NCBI RefSeq assembly: GCF_004187715.1
Contig: NZ_QZWF01000010.1
Span: 186,001 to 250,000 of the forward strand
Reading direction: 5' to 3'
Source: Streptomyces sp. F001
GTDB lineage: Bacteria; Actinomycetota; Actinomycetes; Streptomycetales; Streptomycetaceae
Length of the DNA stretch: 64,000 bases
Made by a program: the position numbers and the translations under genes. This document shows positions 28,001-35,483 of the stretch, in pieces (within the stretch, counting starts at the first letter, position 1; each line of letters opens with the position of its first letter). The notes beneath the pieces are model-generated. The model made no database searches, was not told where the DNA came from, and saw only the letters and a list, made by a program, of their open reading frames with translations.

Positions 28001-28615
28001 TCCGCGCCGGACGGGACCGAGCTTCTGGAACTGACGGAACATCAGGACTGGGTCGGGCGCGTGGCCTGGTCGCCGACCGGACGACTGCTCGCCAGCTGTT
28101 CCGACGACCGTACGTGCCGACTGTGGGACATTGGGGAGGGGCGGCAGTTCACAGTGCTCCGCGGCCACGACAACTACGTGGAGGACGCGGCCTGGTCCCC
28201 GGACGAAACCAGGATCGCCACCGCTTCCGGCGACTGGACGGCCGCCGTGTGGGACATCGCCACCGGACGGCGCATCGAGGTGCTGAAGGGGCATGAGGGA
28301 CGGCTTCGCGCCGTCGCCTGGTCACCTGACGGCCGGCACATCGCCACTGGCGCCGACGACCGTACGGTACGGGTCTGGTCCGCCACCACCCTTGAGGAGA
28401 TCGCTGTCGTCGGTGTGCACCAGGACAAGGTGACCTCCGTGGCCTGGTCCCCGGACGGCACGAGACTGCTCACGGGATCGGCCGATGGGACGGCGCGTGT
28501 GTGGCGGGCGGAGCCAGACTACGACCGGCTGGAGGCGACCGCCCGAGGGAGGGTCTTCCGTACCCTTACCCGCGAGGAACGGCGGCAGCATCTGTTGCCG
28601 CTCGATCCCGCGTGA
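25061..28615 (+). CDS. Membrane-anchored nSTAND NTPase with 14 WD40 repeats
   Basis: This protein (1184 aa from ATG 25061) has two N-terminal membrane segments (LQIMLALVACLLGIATNYA and VPAIGLLIVALVVGQVVVY), a novel-STAND NTPase module beginning with YPGLDAFDEDEAPVYFGRE, Walker A G126ASGSGKS133, Walker B ILLVVDQFEE near 208-217, and helical STAND extensions. From about residue 573 come 14 WD40 repeats (most with VAWSPDGR and a closing WD-type dipeptide), enough for two seven-bladed propellers. STAND NTPases work as ligand-triggered switches; bacterial members include phage sensors (Avs-type), but many Streptomyces paralogues are uncharacterised. No enzymatic effector domain is visible. ATG 25073 behind GAGGAA is an alternative start. 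Codon 19 is TTA (25115-25117), implying bldA control. Confidence 0.88.
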   Translation: MRNHMQVALQIMLALVACLLGIATNYATSTDEVPWVLEVIQQVSVPAIGLLIVALVVGQVVVYRLENPAPPRNEWPRERVPYPGLDAFDEDEAPVYFGREAQAAELTRRLHTTATRPADRFLLLVGASGSGKSSLVRAGVMPRLRERRWTVVPAFAPGPNPLGALAGALAAAADGQEPASAVLRRLRQGPDALRAELSRLRGGRFRRILLVVDQFEEAVTLAGERERAQFLEALRTCVEQDPAVRVLVTLRVDLLGRLLGTGHAELLQHPVAIGTLGRAQLAEVVERPGALVGLSFEPGVVDSIVSETGTDDALPLLAYLLQELYFASGPGGTVTEELYRRLGGVPGALARQADNTVTGLGAGVGIDSALRVLLRFVTVEGQEVARRHVPLSELDERDRHVVDAFVEARLLRTDVRGGDSATSSEPYAQVTHEALFRQWAPLRQEVEARAERLRERAELERWAADWERAGRSDDYLLTGERLTAARRWLEALEESGQASTPTRALVESSQRRDLTFLSQVSDSIGRQVLLSAESEPERSLLLSLAALGECTPTPSARRGLMAALAASHLRARLDGHTDAVRHIAWSPDGRMLATASRDGTARVHDARSGRTLLVLPCDGVMVESVAWSPDSARVAAAGRDHVVRIWDAALGEPVRLLTGAGDLNRQVAWSPDGRHVAASSKDRIVRVWEAETGRLVHELHGHSEDVWGVAWSPEGIRLASAAHDQTAIVWDLRTGRATTTLTGHSDFVEGIAWSPDGRHIATGSGDHTARIWDAGTGDLRLLLRGHTDYVWNLAWSPDGRMLASASSDRTVRIVGTEDAKVLAVLRGHADTVWGVTWSPCGTMLATSSTDGTGMVWDLRPRGAEAVLADGHRGPVNQATWSGNGGRFATASDDGTVRVWDAVTGVLAGPVIGLEDRVWAVACDPQGERLAFSTNDGLFRVADGRGGTLFERHGAVVEGCAWSPNGGRIATGGHDGAVRVLSAPDGTELLELTEHQDWVGRVAWSPTGRLLASCSDDRTCRLWDIGEGRQFTVLRGHDNYVEDAAWSPDETRIATASGDWTAAVWDIATGRRIEVLKGHEGRLRAVAWSPDGRHIATGADDRTVRVWSATTLEEIAVVGVHQDKVTSVAWSPDGTRLLTGSADGTARVWRAEPDYDRLEATARGRVFRTLTREERRQHLLPLDPA

Positions 28616-28623
28616 CCGTGTGA

Positions 28624-28923
28624 TCAGTAGGCCGATTCCACCGTGCGCTCTTCGGTGCGGACAAGGTAGTCGTCCGGGTTCAGGCCCATGGCCTCGCGCT
28701 CGGGCGACGACCAGTAAAGCGCGTTGCGCTCGGCGAAGGCTTCCGGGCCGTCGTACGAGATCAGCCAGACGAACTGGTTACGTTCGCGGTCCACCCAAGC
28801 TCCTCCGATCGTAAATCCCAACTCAAGCCGCAGCGGAACGATTTCGCCCCGCCACCGCTCCACCCACTCGTCAAGCAGGCCGTCCCGGACGGTGTACGTA
28901 CGCAGTTGTGTGGTCTTCGGCAT
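28624..28923 (-). CDS. NIPSNAP family protein
   Basis: This 99-aa protein (MPKTTQLRTYTVRDGLLDEW, then YDGPEAFAERNALYWSS) has the ferredoxin-like alpha/beta barrel pattern of the NIPSNAP/Dabb-like group. ATG (complement of 28921-28923) was chosen because GGAGAGG lies 9 bp upstream; in-frame ATG at 28932 abuts the same sequence too closely. The biochemical role of bacterial NIPSNAP proteins is unknown. It converges on the STAND gene, 8 bp from its stop. Confidence 0.8.
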   Translation of the reverse strand: MPKTTQLRTYTVRDGLLDEWVERWRGEIVPLRLELGFTIGGAWVDRERNQFVWLISYDGPEAFAERNALYWSSPEREAMGLNPDDYLVRTEERTVESAY

Positions 28924-29223
28924 GGCATACATCCTCTCCGAGCGGCGAAGTTCGTGTGCCACCGGAGCCCGACCGCTCGTGCGTCGGTGCCAGGGGCGGT
29001 CTTTCCTAAGGACCACGACGGTGAAAGAACCTCACCAAGCCCCACCCCTCCCGCCCGCGGCGCCCGCTCACCCGTGCGAGTGAACATCACCAACTCGGCT
29101 GGATTCGCGGCACCTTGCCTGCCCTACGCTCGGCGCAACACAACCGCAGACATGCAACGGCCCTCGCCGGGACGGCAATCCCAGTGCGAGGGCCTGACCA
29201 CCAAGGAAGGCGCAATCTTCCCG

Positions 29224-30087
29224 ATGGATACGCAGCACCCTAGCGCGCCCCCGCACGCCCAGTCCCGCCCTGCCGCCAACAAACACCCGAACCGGCGGCC
29301 CCACACCGGCGGCGGTCTCAGTCACGACAACACCCGCCACACCGCCCGCTTCACGGTGATCGGCAACCACCTCACCCAGCACCCGGAGCTGTCCCTCCTC
29401 GCGATCGGTCTGGCCTGCCACATCCAGTCGCTGCCCAAGGGCGCCCGCGTCGACATCAAGACCCTCACCGCACGCTTCCCCGAAGGTGCCACCCGCATCG
29501 CCGCCGCCCTGCGCGAACTGGAAGCCCACGGCTACCTGCGCCGCGAGCGCATCCGCGTCCCCGGCGGCCGTATCGTCACCCGCACGGTCTCCTGCAACCA
29601 GCCAGGCAGTCGACGCCACACCGACGACAAGCCTGCCCGGCCGGCCCACCCGGCATCGGCGGAGAAGCGGGCTCCCCGCAAGAAACCCCTCCCTGTCGTC
29701 CCCCAGCCCGCCTGCCCTGCCCCGCCCTTCTCCAGCAGGCCACCGACCTCCTCGCCGACCTCCGCCGTCACGACCCCGCCTGCTGCTCTCCACCTGCGAC
29801 ACCGCCCACCTCGCCCCGGAGTCGCCGCCTGGCTGGAACGCGACGTCACCCCCACCGTCGTACGCCACGCCCTGACCACTGACCTGCCATCCGAGCCCCT
29901 GTGCCGCCCGGCAGCCCTCCTGGCCCACCGCCTCGCCGCCCAGCTGCCACCCCCGCCGTTCGCGCCCCGGCCCGCCACCACCGTCCGACACCCTCTCCAG
30001 AACTGCGACGGCTGTGACCGCGCCTTCCGCTCCCCGACTCCAGGACGCTGCCATGACTGCCGTACTCCCGTTGCCGCCGCCGCCTGA
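29224..30087 (+). CDS. Helix-turn-helix protein, with apparent frame switches
   Basis: The N-terminal part (FTVIGNHLTQHPELSLLAIG, then VDIKTLTARFPEGATRIAAA and LRELEAHGYLRRERI) is a winged-helix/HTH DNA-binding domain. The C-terminus has a zinc-ribbon-like CDGCDRAFRSPTPGRCHDC. Between them, at 29700-29825, the likely protein runs through three frames: ALLQQATDLLADLRRHDP is encoded in one frame, RLLLSTCDTAHLAP in the next, and GVAAWLERDVTPTVVRHAL back in the main frame. Each step is as if one G or C were missing. The listed frame is open (287 aa) but its middle is probably mistranslated. ATG 29224 follows AAGGAAGG at 29203-29210. Confidence 0.7.
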   Translation: MDTQHPSAPPHAQSRPAANKHPNRRPHTGGGLSHDNTRHTARFTVIGNHLTQHPELSLLAIGLACHIQSLPKGARVDIKTLTARFPEGATRIAAALRELEAHGYLRRERIRVPGGRIVTRTVSCNQPGSRRHTDDKPARPAHPASAEKRAPRKKPLPVVPQPACPAPPFSSRPPTSSPTSAVTTPPAALHLRHRPPRPGVAAWLERDVTPTVVRHALTTDLPSEPLCRPAALLAHRLAAQLPPPPFAPRPATTVRHPLQNCDGCDRAFRSPTPGRCHDCRTPVAAAA

Positions 30088-30154
30088 GACCGCTCCGTCC
30101 CGCTCCCTGCCCTCAGGGTCGATACTCTGGCCGGGGCACCCTCTGGAGGACACC

Positions 30155-30502
30155 ATGAGCACTCAGGCCGACCATGGGCACGAGCTGATCCCCCGCCCCG
30201 AGCTGACTCCCGATGCCCTGCGGGCCGCCCTTGCCGACGTCGCTCCAGGGCGCCTTGACGAGATGCAGGCCATGAAGGACGAGGCCTTTGCCAAGGCCGT
30301 CGAGTGGCAGTCGCTCAGCCCGGTACAGAGCTGGGTCCTGATCTGGGCCAAGGAGATCGAGATCGCCCGCCGCCCGGACCTCTCCACCCGCTACGCCCAA
30401 GCGCAGAGCGATCTGGAGCATGAAGATCCGGACATCGCGCGGGAAGCCCTCCGCGAGCTGAGTGCGGTCCTCGACGAGGCCCTGAAAGCAGTGCGCGAGT
30501 GA
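30155..30502 (+). CDS. DUF6247-like protein, probable antitoxin
   Basis: This acidic, helical protein of 115 aa (LTPDALRAALADVAPGRLDE, then PVQSWVLIWAKEIEIARRPD) resembles the DUF6247 family found next to RelE/ParE-like toxins in Streptomyces. ATG 30155 follows GGAGGA at 30145-30150; the frame is open further upstream without coding character. It overlaps the next gene by 4 bp (GTGA). An antitoxin role is inferred from family and arrangement. Confidence 0.75.
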   Translation: MSTQADHGHELIPRPELTPDALRAALADVAPGRLDEMQAMKDEAFAKAVEWQSLSPVQSWVLIWAKEIEIARRPDLSTRYAQAQSDLEHEDPDIAREALRELSAVLDEALKAVRE

Positions 30503-30756
30503 GCTGGAAGTGGGAATACGCCTTCGGCGCCGAAGAGGCAGCCCGAACCGTTCCCGCAGACTTCCTCGCCGCCGTGGAGCGCAAGGCCGGCGAACTGGTC
30601 AGAGCGGCTGAAGCCCTCCATATTCACGGTCGGGCCTATGAAGGGATCGACCCGAAGGGCGGCGAAATCATCGTCTCCGGCGGCTGGTTCGGATACCAGG
30701 TCGTCGTGCGCAGCGAGCGCGTCTACGTCGTACAGATCACGTATCTGGGCTTCTGA
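30499..30756 (+). CDS. RelE/ParE-like toxin component
   Basis: This 85-aa protein (MSWKWEYAFGAEEAARTVPA through VVVRSERVYVVQITYLGF) has the size and alpha-alpha-beta-beta-beta pattern of RelE/ParE fold toxins: two N-terminal helices, then strands GGEIIVSGGWFGYQVVVRSE and VYVVQITYLG. GTG 30499 overlaps the upstream gene by 4 bp, the usual layout of type II toxin-antitoxin pairs. Catalytic residues cannot be assigned with confidence, so it could be a gyrase poison (ParE-like), an mRNA interferase (RelE-like) or inactive. Confidence 0.68.
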   Translation: MSWKWEYAFGAEEAARTVPADFLAAVERKAGELVRAAEALHIHGRAYEGIDPKGGEIIVSGGWFGYQVVVRSERVYVVQITYLGF

Positions 30757-30911
30757 GAGTCCGGAGGGCCGGAGGCGCATGATCCGGAAACCGACGGGCC
30801 GGAATCGGCCACCTTGCTCCAAGCCGGTCGCGCCCGGCTTGACTCAACCCCGTCTGTCTCGGGAATCGTGCACGTAGAGATCGTGACGGAGAGTTCCCCC
30901 GGGGGTTACCC

Positions 30912-31574
30912 ATGGCCGTTCCCAGACCACAGACGCGTCAGTTCGAGGCGTTCATGACGAACCTGTCGTACGCGCGGCGCATGGTCGAAGCGGGCCGGAT
31001 GCTGACCCCTTTCAATTCGCCCACGATCGACATCGACGACTTCTACCGAGCCGCCTGGGTTCAGGCAGTTGCCGCCATCGATCACTGGCTCCATGAGGAG
31101 GTGCTGCGCCGGGTCGCCGAGCTGGCGGCCAAGGACAGCCCCGAGATGCCGTACCAGCTGAGGGTCTATGAATTGCCGCTGCACAGGGTCGAGGCTGTGC
31201 AGCGAGGGGACGTCACCCTTCCCGAAGCTGTCGTCGACCACCTGCGCGACAAGCTCGCGGGCCAGTCCCTTCAGCATCCCGGAAAGATCTCCGAGGTGCT
31301 CAAGCTCGTGACGGACAAGAAGGTCTGGTACCTGTCCGCAGGGTGGATCAACAAGACCTTCTTCCAGGGACGCACCTCGCTGAACGAGAAGACGCTGCGC
31401 AGCCGCTACCTGGAGATCACTCAGCGACGCAACAAGATCGCGCACGACGCCGACCTGATCGATGGCGATCTCAAGCAGCGCCGCCCCATCGACGAGGCCG
31501 CTGTGAACGACGCCATCGACTGGATCGAGCGCATCGCGCTCGCCATCGCCCATGTGCTCGACGACGAGGGGTGA
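30912..31574 (+). CDS. HEPN domain protein (RiboL-PSP-HEPN-like)
   Basis: This 220-aa all-helical protein carries R173-NKIA-H178 followed by DADLIDGD, the Rx4H motif of the HEPN superfamily, in the style of RiboL-PSP-HEPN proteins. The N-terminal helix DDFYRAAWVQAVAAIDHWLHEE also fits that family. HEPN proteins are often metal-independent RNases used in toxin-antitoxin, abortive infection and restriction systems. No second gene is obviously paired with it; it stands alone at the right edge of the accessory island, 50 bp before mshB. RNase activity is inferred from the intact motif. Confidence 0.75.
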   Translation: MAVPRPQTRQFEAFMTNLSYARRMVEAGRMLTPFNSPTIDIDDFYRAAWVQAVAAIDHWLHEEVLRRVAELAAKDSPEMPYQLRVYELPLHRVEAVQRGDVTLPEAVVDHLRDKLAGQSLQHPGKISEVLKLVTDKKVWYLSAGWINKTFFQGRTSLNEKTLRSRYLEITQRRNKIAHDADLIDGDLKQRRPIDEAAVNDAIDWIERIALAIAHVLDDEG

Positions 31575-31624
31575 CGGGGGTGGGGAGGTGACTGGGCGGT
31601 GGCTGTCACTCGTAGGCTGGCCCC

Positions 31625-32482
31625 ATGACGGAACTGCCCGCCCGGCGTCTGCTGCTGGTGCATGCGCACCCGGACGACGAGTCGATCAACAACGGCGCGA
31701 CCATGGCCAAGTACGCGGCCGAGGGTGCGCATGTGACCCTGGTCACCTGCACTCTCGGTGAACTCGGCGAGGTCATTCCGCCGGAGCTCGCCCATCTGAC
31801 CGGCGTCGCCCTGGGCGAGTACCGCCTGCGCGAGCTCACCGCCGCGATGCGTGAGCTCGGCGTCGAGGACTTCCGTCTGCTCGGCGGCGTGGGCCGTTAC
31901 CGGGACTCCGGGATGATGGGCCTCGCCGACAACGACGATGCCGCCTGCTTCTGGCAGGCCGACGTCGACGAGGCCGCCGCCCACCTCGTCGAGGTGATCC
32001 GTGAGGTACGCCCCCAGGTTCTGATCACGTACGACCCCGACGGCGGCTACGGCCACCCCGACCACATCCAGGCCCACCGCGTCGCCCAGCGCGCCGCCGA
32101 GCTGGCGGCCGCCGAGGGCCTGCCGATCGCCAAGGTCTACTGGAACCGCGTACCGCGCACGGTCGCCGAGAAGGCCTTCGCCGGCCTCCAGGAGGACCTG
32201 TCCCGCATCCCCTTCCCCCGGGCCGCCACCCTCGACGACGTACCGGGCGTCGTGGACGACGAGCGCATCACCACCGAGGTCGACGGCACCGCGTACGCCG
32301 CCGCCAAGGCCGCCGCGATGCGCGCGCACGCCACGCAGATCGACGTCGCCGAACCGTACTTCGCGCTCTCCAACGAGCTTGCTCAGCCCGTCTTCACCAC
32401 GGAGTACTACGAGTTGGTGCGCGGCGAGCGCGCCCAGGCGCGGGAGACGGATCTGTTCGCCGGGATCGAGGAGGCGTCATGA
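31625..32482 (+). CDS. mshB: GlcNAc-Ins deacetylase, mycothiol biosynthesis (MshB)
   Basis: This 285-aa zinc deacetylase removes acetate from N-acetylglucosaminyl-inositol in mycothiol synthesis, in the cytoplasm. The LmbE/PIG-L signature HAHPDDES gives zinc ligands H15 and D18 with D17 as the expected catalytic base; the third ligand is H147 in YGHPDHIQAH. Length and motif spacing match characterised MshB. It overlaps the next gene by 4 bp. Confidence 0.95.
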   Translation: MTELPARRLLLVHAHPDDESINNGATMAKYAAEGAHVTLVTCTLGELGEVIPPELAHLTGVALGEYRLRELTAAMRELGVEDFRLLGGVGRYRDSGMMGLADNDDAACFWQADVDEAAAHLVEVIREVRPQVLITYDPDGGYGHPDHIQAHRVAQRAAELAAAEGLPIAKVYWNRVPRTVAEKAFAGLQEDLSRIPFPRAATLDDVPGVVDDERITTEVDGTAYAAAKAAAMRAHATQIDVAEPYFALSNELAQPVFTTEYYELVRGERAQARETDLFAGIEEAS

Positions 32483-32889
32483 AGGACCAGGGCTCGATGC
32501 TCGCCCAGCCGCTGCAGCGCCCCTCCGCCGGGCGGATCGTCGCCCACCTGGGGCTGTTCGTGCTCGGCCTGGTGATCGGCGCCGCCGGTTCGCTGGTGCA
32601 GGCCGGCTGGTTCCCCGGCGGGCTGCTGCTCGCGCTGCTGGGCGGGGCCGGGCTGTTCCTGGGCGGGGCGTGGGGCACCGGAGGCAGAAGCGGAGCGGTT
32701 TCGTCCGCCGCGGGCTGGCTGCTCGCCGTCATCCTGCTCACCACCAGCCGTCCCGAAGGGGACTTCCTGTTCGCCGCGGGAGTCGGCTCGTACCTCTTCC
32801 TCCTCGGCGGCATGGGTGTGGCTGTGATGTGCGCCACCCTCGGTCCGGGGCGGCAACCAGGTGGCCGGGCCGTCCGACTTGGCAAGTGA
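32479..32889 (+). CDS. Small integral membrane protein (DUF6113-like)
   Basis: This 136-aa protein has four hydrophobic segments (LGLFVLGLVIGAAGSLV; GLLLALLGGAGLFLGGAW; AAGWLLAVILLTTS; GSYLFLLGGMGVAVMC) between short polar ends, as in the DUF6113 family found behind mshB in Streptomyces. ATG 32479 overlaps the mshB stop (ATGA), so the two are translationally coupled. Function unknown. Confidence 0.8.
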   Translation: MKDQGSMLAQPLQRPSAGRIVAHLGLFVLGLVIGAAGSLVQAGWFPGGLLLALLGGAGLFLGGAWGTGGRSGAVSSAAGWLLAVILLTTSRPEGDFLFAAGVGSYLFLLGGMGVAVMCATLGPGRQPGGRAVRLGK

Positions 32890-33048
32890 CGTACCACTTC
32901 GCCGTCAGACGCTCGTGCGAGTCCCGTGTGGGTTTCCCCAGCGGTCGCGGGATACGCGACGGAGGTGGCCAGTATGGTGGTGCAGCCGCCGAGCTGCCCG
33001 AGCATGTGAGGTCGTAACGGGCGGCGGAGCCAACCGGGAGAACCTGCC

Positions 33049-35406
33049 TTGAGTCGTGAAACTGACAGTCCGTCCTCCGGGCCCAACGGGCGCGGCGGAG
33101 CCGCATACCCTTCGGGCACGCCGCCCTACGGCACCCCCACGGCTTCCGACAACGGTGCTGGAGCGGGCCGTTCGGCCGCGCAGCCGGAGGAACGCAAGAC
33201 CGAGACCACGCTGACGACGCGGATCCGGATCAACATCCCCGGGTCACGGCCCATCCCGCCGGTCGTCGTGCGCAAGCCCGTCGCGGACACCGAGGCCGCC
33301 GACGACACCGCCGCCGAAGCACCCCCGGAGAACCCGGCCACCACGACCGGCACGGTCGAGGCTCCGGCCGAGCGTCCCCAGCAGGGCGAGGAGAAGACCA
33401 GCGACTGGTTCGCGCCCCGCAAGTCAGGGCCGGCCAAGGCCGGTCAGGGCGGCGGTTCCGCCAACGGGGCCGGGCAGCCCAGCGGTTCCGGCCCGGCCAC
33501 CGGCGCCCCCACTGCGGGCGCCGTCGCTCCCGGCGCCCCCACTGCGGCGCGTCCGGGCAGTGGCCGCCCCGGTGGCGTGGTCGGCTCCATGAACATGCCG
33601 GGCGGCTCCCGGCCCGGTGACGCCGCCCGCTCCGGCGGAGGCGGTACGAACGGTGCCGGGCTGCCCGGCGCCACCGGCGGTCCCGTGGCTCCCGGGCACG
33701 GCGGCGGTACCGGCTCCTTCGACGTCACCGAGGCGCTCTCGGCGGGCCCGCTGGGCAATGGCTCGCCCGCCGCGCCGGGCGGCCCCGGCGAACCCCGCCG
33801 CGACGACCTGCCGTACTTCACGGAGAACGGCCAGGGCGGATACGGGCATCAGTCCACGCCCAACGGCCAGAACGGCCCCAACGGCCTGAGCGGCCCCAAC
33901 GGTCAGAACGGCTCCGTCGGCCTGAGCGGTCACGGCGGCCTGGGCGGACCGGGCGGCCCCGGCGGCCAGGGCAGCCCGCAGGGCCCCGCGGGCCCGACCG
34001 GCGGCCCCGTCACCGGCGACGGCCCGCTCGTCCCGCCGCCCACCGGCCGTCCCGGCGGTCCGGGCACCGCTCCCGGTGGCCTGGGCGCTCCCGGCGCCCC
34101 CGGCAGGCCGGGCACCGGTCCCGGCGGTCCTGGCGCACCCGGCGGTCTGGGCGCACCCGGCACCTCCGGCGGCCCAGGCACCGCCCCGCACACCGGTCGC
34201 GGCCCCGGCGGCGGTATGAGCGACGACACCGCCATCCTCACCCCCCAGAAGCAGGTCCCCGAACCGCCCCCCGGCAGTTCCTTCAGCGCCCCTGGCAACG
34301 TCTCCGGGGACACCCTCACCAGCGGCATCCCCGTCGTGCCGTCCGCCGGCCGCGGCACACCCTTCGGTCCCGGCGCGCCCACCGACGGGCCGCTGCCGCA
34401 CACGCCGCCGAAACTGCCCGAGCCGGTGCAGCAGAACGTGCCCGCCGCCGCGCCCAAGAAAAAGAAGGGCCGCAACAAGCTGGTCCTGCTCGGCGGCGGC
34501 GTGTTCTTCGTCGCCGGAGTCGCCTACGGTGCCGGTCTGCTGATGAACCACTCCGACGTGCCCAAGGGCACCACCGTGCTCGGCGTCGACATCGGCGGCG
34601 GCACCCGCGACGACGCCGTCAAGAAGCTCGACGAGGCCCTCGGCGACCGCATCGACAACCCGCTGAAGCTGTCCGTCGACGGCGACACCGTCTCGCTCAG
34701 GCCGGATCAGTCGGGGCTCCAGTTCGACGTCGACTCCACGGTCGGCGCCGCCGCGAAGAGCGACTACAACCCGGTCTCCGTGATCGGCTCGCTCTTCGGC
34801 CAGGAACGGGTCGTCGAACCGGTCATGCCGGTCGACGAGGAGAAGCTGAAGGCGTCCCTGGAGGACGCGGCGGGCGGCGCCGGCACCGCGACCGACGGCA
34901 CGATCAGGTTCGAGTCCGGCAAGGCCGTCGCCGTCTACGGCAAGGCCGGCAAGGGCATCGCCGTCGACCAGGCCACCGACGCCGTCGAGGAGGCCTACCG
35001 CACCCAGGTCGAGACCGGCACGTCCACGCCGGTGCAGCTGCCGACGACCACCCGGCAGCCGACGGTCTCCGATGCCGAGGTCGACCGGATGGTGAAGGAG
35101 TTCGCCGAGCCGGCGTTGTCCGCCCTCGCCACGGTCCAGACCGACGCGGCGCACAGCATCGACTTCGGCCCCGTGTCACTGCCCAAGATCCTCGGCTTCA
35201 AGGCAGTCGACGGCAAGCTCGTGGAGACGTACGACCTCAAGGCGCTCGAGGAGGCGTACGGCAGCACCTTCGACGGTGTGCAGATCGAGGGCGCGAGCGG
35301 GAAGCGTGCCGTCCAGCCGGCGGACGTCGCCTCCGCGCTGCGCAAGGCTCTGCGCGGCAAGACGCCGGCGGAGCGCACCGCAGTCATCGACACCACCCCC
35401 AACTAG
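33049..35406 (+). CDS. Large single-pass membrane protein with collagen-like linker and peptidoglycan-binding-like domain
   Basis: This 785-aa protein starts at TTG 33049. Residues 1 to about 475 are low-complexity and rich in Gly, Pro, Asn and Ala, with collagen-like stretches (GPNGLSGPNGQNGSVGLSG) and a proline-rich end. A basic stop-transfer-like KKKKGRNK precedes one membrane helix (LVLLGGGVFFVAGVAYGAGLL, about 477-500). The outside part (VLGVDIGGGTRDDAVKKLDE; SLRPDQSGLQFDVDSTVGAA) matches the YoaR-like putative peptidoglycan-binding domain that usually precedes VanW, but no VanW domain follows. A cell-envelope role is likely. A strong terminator follows. Confidence 0.8.
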   Translation: MSRETDSPSSGPNGRGGAAYPSGTPPYGTPTASDNGAGAGRSAAQPEERKTETTLTTRIRINIPGSRPIPPVVVRKPVADTEAADDTAAEAPPENPATTTGTVEAPAERPQQGEEKTSDWFAPRKSGPAKAGQGGGSANGAGQPSGSGPATGAPTAGAVAPGAPTAARPGSGRPGGVVGSMNMPGGSRPGDAARSGGGGTNGAGLPGATGGPVAPGHGGGTGSFDVTEALSAGPLGNGSPAAPGGPGEPRRDDLPYFTENGQGGYGHQSTPNGQNGPNGLSGPNGQNGSVGLSGHGGLGGPGGPGGQGSPQGPAGPTGGPVTGDGPLVPPPTGRPGGPGTAPGGLGAPGAPGRPGTGPGGPGAPGGLGAPGTSGGPGTAPHTGRGPGGGMSDDTAILTPQKQVPEPPPGSSFSAPGNVSGDTLTSGIPVVPSAGRGTPFGPGAPTDGPLPHTPPKLPEPVQQNVPAAAPKKKKGRNKLVLLGGGVFFVAGVAYGAGLLMNHSDVPKGTTVLGVDIGGGTRDDAVKKLDEALGDRIDNPLKLSVDGDTVSLRPDQSGLQFDVDSTVGAAAKSDYNPVSVIGSLFGQERVVEPVMPVDEEKLKASLEDAAGGAGTATDGTIRFESGKAVAVYGKAGKGIAVDQATDAVEEAYRTQVETGTSTPVQLPTTTRQPTVSDAEVDRMVKEFAEPALSALATVQTDAAHSIDFGPVSLPKILGFKAVDGKLVETYDLKALEEAYGSTFDGVQIEGASGKRAVQPADVASALRKALRGKTPAERTAVIDTTPN

Positions 35407-35423
35407 GGGCTCGCTGACGCAGA

Positions 35424-35459
35424 GGAGGGGGTGCCCGGCGACCGCCGGGCACCCCCTCC
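35424..35459. terminator. Bidirectional terminator between convergent genes
   Basis: GGAGGGGGTGCCCGGCG (35424-35440) and CGCCGGGCACCCCCTCC (35443-35459) are perfect 17-bp arms with almost no spacer. They lie between the convergent membrane protein gene and the SirB1-type gene. Confidence 0.88.
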
Positions 35460-35483
35460 GTCGTATGCCCCCGCGGCAAACCG

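Noticed and set aside
16706..31624. Integrated phage or ICE explanation for the accessory island
   Set aside because: No integrase, excisionase, structural or conjugation genes, no tRNA end and no direct repeats were seen at the borders.
33450..34200. GGC/CCC-rich repeats in the 33-35.4 kb gene as a CRISPR or tandem-repeat locus
   Set aside because: The repeats follow codons for collagen-like GPxG tripeptides and have no fixed spacer or repeat length.
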